Shown one piece after another: positions 41,645 through 49,343 of a DNA stretch of 64,000 bases. The first letter of the stretch is position 1, and each line of letters opens with the position of its first letter. The DNA is from Desulfacinum hydrothermale DSM 13146. Its GTDB lineage: Bacteria; Desulfobacterota; Syntrophobacteria; Syntrophobacterales; DSM-9756. The position numbers and the translations under genes are program-made. The notes under the pieces were generated by a model that was not told where the DNA came from, did no database searches, and saw only the letters and a program-made list of their open reading frames with translations. Location: NCBI RefSeq assembly GCF_900176285.1, contig NZ_FWXF01000002.1:124001-188000 (forward strand). The letters run 5' to 3'.

Positions 41645-41671
41645 CTAACAAAGATTCCCTTTTGCCAATGA
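41645..41671 (+). promoter_or_regulatory. Weak sigma-28-like sequence before flgE
   Basis: CTAACAAA, 11 bp, GCCAATGA, compared with TAAAGTTT-N11-GCCGATAA: the -10 half matches at 6 of 8, the -35 half poorly. flgE may thus receive some late transcription in addition to read-through from fliK. Confidence 0.25.
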
Positions 41672-41690
41672 CAAATAAGGAGGAAGATCC

Positions 41691-42848
41691 ATGGGTATCA
41701 GTCAAGCGATGAACATCGGCGTCAGTGGTCTCACCAGCTCCGCCACGGCTCTCACGGTGGTCAGCGACAACATCGCCAACGTGAACACCACCTCCTACAA
41801 GAGCAACAGCGTTCGGTTCGGCGATCTGGTGGGCGGGTACTACTCCACCTTGTCCATTGACACGGACCGGGAAGGGTCTGGAACCGCCGTCATGGGAATC
41901 GTCACCGAATTTTCCCAGGGCTCCCTTCAGAGCACCACGCGTTGGTCGGATCTGGCCATCAACGGCGACGGTTTTTTCAGTGTGAAAGTACCCGGCTCCA
42001 CCACCGTCTATTACACCCGTGACGGCGGCTTCCACATGGACAAAGACGGCTACTTCGTAAATGATTTGGGCTACCGCGTGCTCAACAGGGACGGCAACGA
42101 AATCCACGTGGACAATCCGGCCGATCCCAAGCTGACGGACTACAGCGTGGACTCCAACGGTCAGATCTGGGGCACCCCTCTCGATCCGCACCAGGTCATG
42201 ATCTGCGACACCGATGGCACATCCAGCCCCAAGGCCTACGGAAGCGTCTATATTCAGAACCCCGTCAGCGACGGGGAGACTATCACTGTCACTTTGCAGA
42301 ATACCAGCGGCAATCAGGTGGATCTCGCCTTCAAGGTTGGAACCGACCTTACATTGAACTATGACTCAGACAGCGACAACACCAACGACGCCTTTGTGGG
42401 CTCCATCAATCTGTCCGAGTTCGACCTCTCCGGCACCAACAGCATTCTCGGATCCGGCACCGCCAATGAAGGTTCCTATCTAATCACAGGCGTCGCCGAC
42501 AACGGAACATCCTTAACGGAAGACACCGACTGGATGGCCACCAGCAACGATCCCCAGCCGGTGGTGGGAGGGCAGCTCAGGGTGTCCACCTTCGCCAACA
42601 ATAACGGGCTCATCATGCAAGGCAACAACCTCTACACGCAGGGCCCCGAATCCAAATTCCCCATCCACGGAACGGCCAACGACGGAGTCCGTGGAGCCAT
42701 CTTCAGCCGCACCATCGAAGCCTCCAACGTGGATCTGGCCAAAGAGATGGTGAACATGATCACCTACCAGGCGAGCTACACGGCCAATTCCAAGACCATC
42801 ACCACCGCAAGCCAGCTTCTGGACGTGGCCGTGAACATGGTCCGTTAG
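41691..42848 (+). CDS. flgE: Flagellar hook protein FlgE
   Basis: Subunit of the hook. The 385 residues carry the rod/hook N-terminus (MNIGVSGLTSSATALTVVSDN, given in pieces GVSGLTSSATALTVVSDNIA), NTTSYKSNSVRFGDLV, DLAINGDGFF, and the C-terminal EASNVDLAKEMVNMITYQASY in pieces (VDLAKEMVNMITYQA). The ATG at 41691 has AGGAGGAAG upstream. A strong terminator follows. Confidence 0.96.
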   Translation: MGISQAMNIGVSGLTSSATALTVVSDNIANVNTTSYKSNSVRFGDLVGGYYSTLSIDTDREGSGTAVMGIVTEFSQGSLQSTTRWSDLAINGDGFFSVKVPGSTTVYYTRDGGFHMDKDGYFVNDLGYRVLNRDGNEIHVDNPADPKLTDYSVDSNGQIWGTPLDPHQVMICDTDGTSSPKAYGSVYIQNPVSDGETITVTLQNTSGNQVDLAFKVGTDLTLNYDSDSDNTNDAFVGSINLSEFDLSGTNSILGSGTANEGSYLITGVADNGTSLTEDTDWMATSNDPQPVVGGQLRVSTFANNNGLIMQGNNLYTQGPESKFPIHGTANDGVRGAIFSRTIEASNVDLAKEMVNMITYQASYTANSKTITTASQLLDVAVNMVR

Positions 42849-42876
42849 GCTTCGTCTCCCGGACCGCCTCCTTCCA

Positions 42877-42912
42877 GTCCCCGCGGCCCCCCGCCCGCGG
42901 GGACCTTTTTTT
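42877..42912 (+). terminator. Intrinsic terminator after flgE
   Basis: GTCCCCGCGG (42877-42886) pairs perfectly with CCGCGGGGAC (42895-42904), loop of eight, followed by CTTTTTTT. Confidence 0.95.
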
Positions 42913-42941
42913 GACCTGGCTGCGGTTGTCTCGACCCACAC

Positions 42942-42955
42942 GTCAATTGCTTGAC
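42942..42955. promoter_or_regulatory. FleQ-box-like palindrome upstream of motA
   Basis: GTCAATTGCTTGAC, inside the perfect palindrome CGTCAA-TTGC-TTGACG. It fits GTCA-N6-TGAC and lies about 310 bp upstream of the motA start site, long but possible for a sigma-54 enhancer. Confidence 0.55.
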
Positions 42956-43234
42956 GCAATCAGCCATCCTTCCCCCGCCTCTTCCGCCATGCCCGGCGCT
43001 TCCCATTTTCCGAACGTTGCCACGGGGATCCATGGAGCCAGGCCCAGGCCATGTTTCAGGGATGAACGGATCTCCGTGCGTGGAAAAGTGAAAGAACCCC
43101 AAAGGTCTTCAGCCGCTCACGGCCTTTGCCGGGTGGGAGGGATGGGGCTTGGGCTCCCCATGGCGGCCAGGGCCCGAAACCGTTCGGCCCCAGGACTCAA
43201 GTCAACACGAATCCCGACCGATATCCTTCTAAAC

Positions 43235-43250
43235 TGGCGCAGTGTTTGCT
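43235..43250 (+). promoter_or_regulatory. Sigma-54 promoter of the motA-fliA operon
   Basis: TGGCGCAGTGTTTGCT: GG and GC 10 nt apart, TGGC and TTGCT intact. Transcription would begin near 43261, 71 nt before motA. Confidence 0.82.
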
Positions 43251-43331
43251 ACCCCCAGCGGTGAGCCTGAAGATTCCGGGCGCCCTGAGGCTTTTCCATG
43301 AACGCATCGATTCCGAGGTGATTGTGGACTT

Positions 43332-44096
43332 ATGGACATAGCAACGGTTGTCGGCATCGTATCGGCCTTCGCCCTGGTGATCATCTCCATCATGATGGGA
43401 GGTGGTTTGGGGCTTTTTATCAACATCCCCTCTCTGCTCATCGTGGTGGGCGGCACCATGGGCGCCACCCTGGTCAATTACCCCCTGGCCGACGTGCTGG
43501 GGGTCTTTAAGGTGGTGAAAAACGTTTTCTTCACCAAGGTGTGGAGCACCCAGGAGGTGGTGGATCGATTCGTGGACTTTGCCAACAAGTCCCGGCGCGA
43601 AGGGATCCTGGCCCTGGAGGCCGAAGTGCCCACGCTGGACGACGAGTTCATGGTCAAGGGTCTGCAATTGACCATCGACGGCATGGAACCCGACTCCATC
43701 CGGGAGATCCTGGAGACGGAAATCGAATACCTGGAGGAACGACACAAACTGGGAGCTGAAATCCTAACCACCATGGCCACCTTCTTTCCCGCTCTGGGTA
43801 TGATCGGCACCCTGATCGGTCTGGTGCAGATGCTGGCCACCATGGACGATCCCAGCACCATCGGCCCTTCCATGGCCGTGGCCCTGCTCACCACCTTCTA
43901 TGGGGCCGTGGCGGCCAACCTGGTCTGCCTGCCCATGGCCGGAAAACTCAAGAAGCGAAGCCAGGAAGAAACCCTGGTCAAGGAGATGGTCATCAGCGGA
44001 ATCGTGAGTGTGGCCAACGGGGAAAACCCGCGCGTCATCGAACAGAAGCTCCACTCGTTCGTACCGCCGAGTCAGCGAGAGAGCAAGTTTGATTAA
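43332..44096 (+). CDS. motA: Flagellar stator protein MotA
   Basis: Ion-channel half of the stator. The 254 residues show four membrane helices (about 3-22, 29-49, 150-172, 181-203), GGTMGATLVNYPL and the FFPALGMIGTLIGLVQML segment with the conserved proline, in the PomA-like short form. Coupling ion (proton or sodium) is not decided by this. No motB follows; the MotB-like genes lie about 17 kb downstream. It is the first gene of a long operon with fliL. Confidence 0.95.
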   Translation: MDIATVVGIVSAFALVIISIMMGGGLGLFINIPSLLIVVGGTMGATLVNYPLADVLGVFKVVKNVFFTKVWSTQEVVDRFVDFANKSRREGILALEAEVPTLDDEFMVKGLQLTIDGMEPDSIREILETEIEYLEERHKLGAEILTTMATFFPALGMIGTLIGLVQMLATMDDPSTIGPSMAVALLTTFYGAVAANLVCLPMAGKLKKRSQEETLVKEMVISGIVSVANGENPRVIEQKLHSFVPPSQRESKFD

Positions 44097-44131
44097 GGTT
44101 GACGGAAGACGCAGAGGCAAGGAGCATCAGC

Positions 44132-44626
44132 ATGGCGAAAAAGAAGGAAGCGGCACCGGACACCCCGGAACAGCAGGAAGAAAAGAAATCCCCCTTGATG
44201 AAGATCATCCTCTTGGTGGTGTTGCTCGCAGTGGTCGGCGGGGGGGGATTCTTCGCCTACACCAAGTTCTTCGCGGGAAAGAAGGAGGAGGCCAAGAAGG
44301 AAGCGCCGGCCCCCGCCCTGGAAAAACCGGTCATGAAGGACCTGGAGACCTTCCTGGTGAACCTTTCCGATCCGGGCGGAGAACGCTACCTGAAGATCAC
44401 CCTTCAGCTCAAGTTGAGTAACGAGGCCGTCCTGACCGAATTGGACGCCCGAAACGCCGAAATCCGCGACGCCATTCTCATGTTGCTTTCCAGCAAGGAA
44501 TACGACGACATCTCTTCCTTGTCCGGCAAGCTGGCCCTCAAGAGGGCCCTCACGGGAGCCCTGAACCGCATCCTCAAGCAAGGGCAGGTGCTCGACATCT
44601 ATTTCACCGAATTTCTCGTCCAGTAG
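44132..44626 (+). CDS. fliL: Flagellar basal body protein FliL
   Basis: Stator-associated single-pass membrane protein. The 164 residues have a charged start, one helix (about 23-43) and a stomatin-like periplasmic domain: LETFLVNLSDPGGERYLKIT, ELDARNAEIRDAILMLLSSK, GKLALKRAL, VLDIYFTEFLVQ. The ATG at 44132 follows AAGGAGC. It sits between motA and fliM. Confidence 0.95.
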   Translation: MAKKKEAAPDTPEQQEEKKSPLMKIILLVVLLAVVGGGGFFAYTKFFAGKKEEAKKEAPAPALEKPVMKDLETFLVNLSDPGGERYLKITLQLKLSNEAVLTELDARNAEIRDAILMLLSSKEYDDISSLSGKLALKRALTGALNRILKQGQVLDIYFTEFLVQ

Positions 44627-44639
44627 GCAGGCCGCCCCG

Positions 44640-45632
44640 ATGGAACACGTGCTTTCCCAAGACGAAGTGGATGCCCTGCTCAAGGGCCTGGACGGCGGAG
44701 AGATCGAAACCGAGACGGATACCGCTGAGGTGGCGGAAGAGCAACAGGGTATCCGCCCCTACGATCTCACGAGCCAGGATCGGATCATCCGCGGTCGCAT
44801 GCCGACCCTGGAGATCATCAACGATCGTTTTGCCCGCGTCCACCGCGTCACCCTTTCCGGGGCCTTGCGGAAAGTGGTGGACATCACGGTCACGCAAAAG
44901 GAGATGATCAAGTTCGGGGACTTCATCCGCACCCTGCCCGTCCCCACCAGCCTCCATGTGCTGAAGATGGACCCCCTGCGGGGGCACGTGCTGTTGGTTG
45001 TGGAAAGCCGCCTCATCTTCAACCTGGTGGATTGCTTTTTCGGCGGCACGGGTCGGAGCAGCTACAAGATCGAGGGCCGGGATTTCACCTCCATCGAGCA
45101 GCGGGTCATCAACAAGGTGGTGCGCATGGCCCTCAAGGACCTGGAAGAGGCCTGGAATCCGGTCACATCCATCAGCTTCAAGTTCGTCCGATCGGAAGTC
45201 AATCCCCAGTTCGCCACCATCGTACCGCCCACGGAATTGGTGATCGTGGTGCACTACGAGCTGGAGATGGACACCCTCATGGGAAAGATCATCCTGTGCC
45301 TTCCCTACTCCACCATCGAGCCCATCCGCTCCAAGCTTTCCGCCAGTTACCAGAGCGACCAATTGGAGGTGGATTATTCGTGGACCCGGCGTTTCATCCG
45401 CCGGCTGCGGGAGGTATCGGTTTCCCTGACGGCGGAGCTGGGGCGCAGCCAGATCAAGGGTCAAGACCTGCTACGCATGGAAAAGGGGGATGTGATCCTG
45501 TTGGATCAGGACGTGAACCACCCCCTCCTGGTGACCGTGGAAGGGGTGCCCAAGTTTCGGGCTGAACCCGGGGTTCACAAGGGCAACCAAGCCATCCAGA
45601 TCGTGGAGCTGATCGCAGCTCAAAGCGATTGA
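44640..45632 (+). CDS. fliM: Flagellar motor switch protein FliM
   Basis: C-ring protein that binds CheY-P. The 330 residues open with LSQDEVDALLKGLDGGE, the CheY-binding peptide and linker, then the CheC-like middle domain (INDRFARVHRVTLSGALR in parts, GHVLLVVESRLIFNLVDCFFGG in parts) and a SpoA-type C-terminal domain. The start lies 13 nt after fliL. Confidence 0.97.
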   Translation: MEHVLSQDEVDALLKGLDGGEIETETDTAEVAEEQQGIRPYDLTSQDRIIRGRMPTLEIINDRFARVHRVTLSGALRKVVDITVTQKEMIKFGDFIRTLPVPTSLHVLKMDPLRGHVLLVVESRLIFNLVDCFFGGTGRSSYKIEGRDFTSIEQRVINKVVRMALKDLEEAWNPVTSISFKFVRSEVNPQFATIVPPTELVIVVHYELEMDTLMGKIILCLPYSTIEPIRSKLSASYQSDQLEVDYSWTRRFIRRLREVSVSLTAELGRSQIKGQDLLRMEKGDVILLDQDVNHPLLVTVEGVPKFRAEPGVHKGNQAIQIVELIAAQSD

Positions 45633-45666
45633 AGCCAACACACCGATTGTGAAAGGGAGGTCATCC

Positions 45667-46059
45667 ATGACCAAAGAAGCCAAGGGAAACATGGCCACCG
45701 AACTGGAGCCCATGCAAGCTCCCAACGTCTCGGCTCCTTCCGCCGACACCGGCCATCCCAGCGCAGAAGAAGACGCGGAAGCGGCTCTGAAGAGGGAAAT
45801 GCGGGATCTGGATTTCATCCTGGATCTTCCCCTGGAGATCGCCGTGGAGCTTGGAAGAACCAAGCTTCTCATCAACGACCTGCTGCAACTGGGCCAGGGG
45901 TCCGTGGTGGAACTGAACAAGTTCGCCGGAGAACCGCTGGAGATTTTGGTCAACAACAAACTGATCGCGCGGGGCGAGGCGGTGGTGGTCAACGAAAAGT
46001 TCGGGGTACGCATCACCGATATCGTCAGCCCCATGGAGCGCGTGAAGCAACTGGGGTAG
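45667..46059 (+). CDS. fliN: Flagellar motor switch protein FliN
   Basis: C-ring subunit. The 130 residues have an Ala/Glu-rich variable start and a C-terminal SpoA domain: LDFILDLPLEIAVELGRTKL in parts, LLQLGQGSVVELNKFAGEP, VDINNK-like ILVNNKLIARGEAVVVNEKF and VRITDIVSP. The ATG at 45667 follows GGGAGG; a GTG at 45649 would add six residues. Confidence 0.97.
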   Translation: MTKEAKGNMATELEPMQAPNVSAPSADTGHPSAEEDAEAALKREMRDLDFILDLPLEIAVELGRTKLLINDLLQLGQGSVVELNKFAGEPLEILVNNKLIARGEAVVVNEKFGVRITDIVSPMERVKQLG

Positions 46060-46062
46060 GCC

Positions 46063-46368
46063 ATGGATTTCGCCGTTCAATTCCTCCAGATGGCGGCAGC
46101 CCTGGCGCTGGTGGTGGGCCTCCTGCTGGCCCTTTCCTACGGGCTCAAACGCTTCGGATGGCCCTTGTCCAAGAACGGGGGCACCTCGGGACTCCAGATC
46201 CTGGAACGGCGCTTTTTGACCAACAAGCACTCGCTGGTGCTGGTTCGGGTCGGGGACGGTCAACGCTTCCTGATCGGGGTCTCCCCCAACCGAATGGAAG
46301 TGCTGGCCAGCTTCGCCCCCCAGCCCGAGGATCCAGGAACGCTGTCGGCTCAGGAGGACATGGCATGA
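46063..46368 (+). CDS. fliO: Flagellar export protein FliO
   Basis: Small assembly factor for the FliPQR export gate. The 101 residues have one membrane helix (about 7-25) and a short cytoplasmic domain LQILERRFLTNKHSLVLVRV, RFLIGVSPNRMEVLA, the FliO/YscJ-like pattern. Its end overlaps fliP at ATGA. Confidence 0.9.
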   Translation: MDFAVQFLQMAAALALVVGLLLALSYGLKRFGWPLSKNGGTSGLQILERRFLTNKHSLVLVRVGDGQRFLIGVSPNRMEVLASFAPQPEDPGTLSAQEDMA

Positions 46369-47123
46369 GAGTCCAAAAGGTCGCCATGGTCGTGATCCTG
46401 ACGGTCCTTTTTTGCCAGCTGGGCGCAGCCGTCTGCTGGGGGTTGGACTTGAATCTGCCAGCCGTGCAGTTTCACATGGACGACGCCCAGGCCCCCGAAC
46501 AGGTGGCTGGTGTTCTCAAGATCCTCTTTGTTCTGACCGTCTTGTCCGTGGCCCCGTCGATCCTCGTGCTCATGACGTCCTTTACGCGGTTGGCCGTGGT
46601 TTTTGCCTTTCTCAGAACCGCTCTGGGCACCCAGCAGTCCCCCCCCAATCAGGTGATCGTGGGCCTGGCCCTTTTTCTGACCCTGTCCATCATGTGGCCC
46701 GTATGGCAGCAGATCAACGAACAGGCCCTGCAGCCCTTCCAGGCCCAGGAAATCTCCGGAGAAGAATTTGTTCAGCGCGCCGTCACCCCCCTGAAGCATT
46801 TCATGCTCAAACAGACCCGAACCAAGGACCTGAAACTCTTCACATCCTTTACCTCCGACGAAAAGCCGAAAAACGCCGAAGCGCTTCCCCTGGCCGCCTT
46901 GGTTCCGGCCTTTGTGATCAGTGAACTCAAGACCGCCTTCCAGATTGGTTTTCTTCTCTACATTCCGTTTCTGGTTCTGGATATGGTGGTGGCCAGCATT
47001 CTTCTGTCCATGGGCATGATGATGCTGCCGCCCGTCATGATCTCGCTTCCCTTCAAGCTGATGCTTTTCGTTCTGGTGGACGGCTGGAATCTTCTGGTGG
47101 CGTCCCTGGTGAAGAGCTTTTAG
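46365..47123 (+). CDS. fliP: Flagellar export gate protein FliP
   Basis: Core of the type III export gate. The 252 residues have a signal peptide (cleaved near LGAAVCWG), SVAPSILVLMTSFTRLAVVF in parts (LMTSFTRLAVVFAFLR), LGTQQSPPNQVIVGLALFLT in parts, AFVISELKTAFQIGFLLYIPF in parts and MGMMMLPPVMISLPFKLMLFV in parts, all FliP signatures. Start codon overlaps the fliO stop. Confidence 0.97.
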   Translation: MRVQKVAMVVILTVLFCQLGAAVCWGLDLNLPAVQFHMDDAQAPEQVAGVLKILFVLTVLSVAPSILVLMTSFTRLAVVFAFLRTALGTQQSPPNQVIVGLALFLTLSIMWPVWQQINEQALQPFQAQEISGEEFVQRAVTPLKHFMLKQTRTKDLKLFTSFTSDEKPKNAEALPLAALVPAFVISELKTAFQIGFLLYIPFLVLDMVVASILLSMGMMMLPPVMISLPFKLMLFVLVDGWNLLVASLVKSF

Positions 47124-47133
47124 GAGACCGGCC

Positions 47134-47403
47134 GTGACTCAGGAATTCGTGATCGGCATGGCCCGTCAGGCCCTGGAGACGATGCTCATGGTCAGCCTGC
47201 CCGTTTTGCTCGTCAGCCTGATCGTGGGGGTCCTCATCAGCCTGTTCCAGGCGATCACCCAGATTCAGGAGATGACCATCACCTTCGTGCCCAAGATCGT
47301 GGCAACCTTCCTGGCCTTGCTCATCTTCGGGGCCTGGATGAGCGGGAAGATGATTGCCTTCACCCGCGAGATTCTCATCAACATTCCCCACTGGATCCGA
47401 TAG
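47134..47403 (+). CDS. fliQ: Flagellar export gate protein FliQ
   Basis: An 89-residue protein of two membrane helices with FliQ motifs LLVSLIVGVLISLFQAITQI in parts, QEMTITFVPKIVA and the final helix. The start is a GTG at 47134 with TAGGAGA upstream; there is no ATG in a suitable place. Confidence 0.96.
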   Translation: MTQEFVIGMARQALETMLMVSLPVLLVSLIVGVLISLFQAITQIQEMTITFVPKIVATFLALLIFGAWMSGKMIAFTREILINIPHWIR

Positions 47404-47415
47404 GGGGCCGGTCCC

Positions 47416-48186
47416 ATGCCCACCCTCACCGTGGATCTGCACCAGGTTCGGATCTTTTTGAGCATCCTCCTGCGGCTGGGGCTGTGCATCTTTCTTCTAC
47501 CCGTCTTTCGCGCCCGGCAGGTTCCGGCGCCGGCAAAGGCTTGGGGCACCGTGGCCTTGAGTGCCCTGAGCCTGCCTCTGGTCGGGCGCTTCATCGAGCC
47601 CTTTCCCCTGTCTCCCTTCCAAGCAGCGGGGTTCGTGGTCAGCGAGCTTGTCTTTGCCAGTCTCTTTGCCCTGACCATGCACATCCTTTTCGGTGCCTTC
47701 CACATGGCGGGCCAGCTGGTCTCGTTCCAGATGGGACTGGGCTTCGCCCAGGTCGCCGACCCTCAGAGCGGCACTCAAAACGTTCTGCTTGGACAATTCC
47801 TGCAAATCCTGGCCACCCTCATCTTCTTTTCCGTCAATGGACACCTGTTGGTGATCAAGGTCTTCCTGGAAAGCTTCCAGACCATCCCCGTGGGCGGATT
47901 TTTCCCTTCCGGGGAGGTCTTTCGGAGCGTGATCGCGCAAGCGGGCCAGCTGTTTGTGATCGCCATCAAGATCGCCGCCCCCATCCTCAGCGTCCAGCTT
48001 CTCTTGCAGGTGGCGTTCGGCGTGGTGGCCAAGTTTTCCCCCCAGATCAACATCCTGATCGCCAGTTTTCCCATCACCATCGCCGTTGGCATCCTCTTTG
48101 CCATCTTCTCCCTGGCGGGCTGGAACGATCTATTGGCCCACCACCTGGCACGCCTGATCCACTTTTTCCAGGCAGTGTCCCACTGA
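47416..48186 (+). CDS. fliR: Flagellar export gate protein FliR
   Basis: A 256-residue polytopic protein of the export gate: ILLRLGLCIFLLPVFRARQVPA in parts, FHMAGQLVSFQMGLGFAQVADP in parts and the late SPQINILIASFPITIAVG. Twelve bases separate it from fliQ. Confidence 0.95.
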   Translation: MPTLTVDLHQVRIFLSILLRLGLCIFLLPVFRARQVPAPAKAWGTVALSALSLPLVGRFIEPFPLSPFQAAGFVVSELVFASLFALTMHILFGAFHMAGQLVSFQMGLGFAQVADPQSGTQNVLLGQFLQILATLIFFSVNGHLLVIKVFLESFQTIPVGGFFPSGEVFRSVIAQAGQLFVIAIKIAAPILSVQLLLQVAFGVVAKFSPQINILIASFPITIAVGILFAIFSLAGWNDLLAHHLARLIHFFQAVSH

Positions 48187-48229
48187 GACGCCCCAGGGGG
48201 CGGCAGCCGCCTCACCATGACAGGTCCTT

Positions 48230-48244
48230 TGACACGGGGTGTCA
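48230..48244. promoter_or_regulatory. Inverted repeat between fliR and flhB
   Basis: TGACAC-GGG-GTGTCA, six perfect pairs, in the 89-bp fliR-flhB gap. The polarity is TGAC first, so it is not a copy of the GTCA-N6-TGAC box. A TTGACA overlaps its left arm, and a weak promoter for flhB is possible. Confidence 0.3.
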
Positions 48245-48275
48245 GAAATCTACCCTCTAGCCGGGAGAAGGATCC

Positions 48276-49334
48276 GTGGCGGGATCCCAGGAAAAGACCG
48301 AAAAGCCAACCGGAAAAAGGCTGGCCGAAGCGCGCAGAAAGGGAAACGTACCCAAGAGCCAGGAATTGAACGCCCTGGTGGTCCTGGCCGTGGGCTGCGT
48401 GGCGGCCTGGATCTACCTGCAGTCCCTTCCCAGCCGCTTCCAGGAGCTTTGCAGGCTCACCTGGGCCAGCGGATTTCTGATGAAAGATCTGTCGGGAAGC
48501 GGCCGGCAGCTCTTTGTGAGCGTCGCCCTGATCTTTTTCAAAATGACAGCACCGGTGGCCGTCGCCGTCCTGATCTTCGCCGTGGCCGTCAACCTGTTTC
48601 AACTGAAGGGACCGATCCTCTCCCTGGAACCCCTGCAGCCCAAGTTGTCCAAGCTCAATCCCCTGTCAGGGATCAAACGTTTCGCCCAATTGCGGTTTCT
48701 CATGGAGACCGTCAAGTCCTTTTTCAAGGTCACCATCGTGGGCTACATCGCCTTCCTGGTGCTCCGAAGCGAAGCGGACCGGATCACCTACCTGCTGCAG
48801 ATGGATGTCCGTTCCATCCTGGTGGAAACGGCGGTGATGGCCCGCAAGATCCTTATCAAGACCGGCGCGGTCTTTCTCGTGCTGAGCCTCGCCGACTTCT
48901 ACTACCAGAAGTGGCAAAACCGCAAAGACCTCATGATGACCAAAGAGGAGGTCAAAGAAGAACACAAACAGGCGGAAGGCAACCCCCAGATCAAGTCCCG
49001 CATTCGATCCATCCAAAGAAGCCTGGCGCGGCAGAGAATGATGGCCAAGGTTCCGGAAGCGACGGTGGTGATCACCAACCCCACCCACTATGCCGTGGCC
49101 TTGGTCTATCGGGAAGGCCTGGAGGCGCCCAAGGTGGTGGCCAAGGGCATGAACCTGGTGGCCCAAAACATCATCAAGACGGCGCGCAAACACGGTGTTC
49201 CCGTGGTTCAGAACCCGCCGCTGGCACGCGCCTTGTATAAACAGGTGAAACTGGATCAGACCATACCGGAGGCCCTCTACCGGGCCGTGGCCAAGGTTTT
49301 GGCCTACGTTTACCACCAGAGAAAGGCAAGGTGA
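48276..49334 (+). CDS. flhB: Flagellar export switch protein FlhB
   Basis: Export-gate protein that switches substrate class after hook completion. The 352 residues have the KTEKPTGKRLAEARRKGNVPKS start in parts (PTGKRLAEARRKGNVPKSQE), four membrane helices and the self-cleavage site NPTH at 268-271 in ITNPTHYAVAL. The start is a GTG at 48276 after AGAAGG. Confidence 0.96.
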   Translation: MAGSQEKTEKPTGKRLAEARRKGNVPKSQELNALVVLAVGCVAAWIYLQSLPSRFQELCRLTWASGFLMKDLSGSGRQLFVSVALIFFKMTAPVAVAVLIFAVAVNLFQLKGPILSLEPLQPKLSKLNPLSGIKRFAQLRFLMETVKSFFKVTIVGYIAFLVLRSEADRITYLLQMDVRSILVETAVMARKILIKTGAVFLVLSLADFYYQKWQNRKDLMMTKEEVKEEHKQAEGNPQIKSRIRSIQRSLARQRMMAKVPEATVVITNPTHYAVALVYREGLEAPKVVAKGMNLVAQNIIKTARKHGVPVVQNPPLARALYKQVKLDQTIPEALYRAVAKVLAYVYHQRKAR

Positions 49335-49343
49335 TCCCCGATC

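Larger units (their letters stand above)
42849..43331. other. 483-bp regulatory gap between flgE and motA
   Basis: No supported gene. It carries the flgE terminator (42877-42912), a FleQ-box-like palindrome (42942-42955) and the motA sigma-54 promoter (43235-43250). Confidence 0.6.

Noticed and set aside
48230-48244. TGACAC-GGG-GTGTCA as another FleQ-like box
   Set aside because: The half-sites are in the opposite polarity (TGAC...GTCA), so it does not fit GTCA-N6-TGAC; kept only as an inverted repeat.
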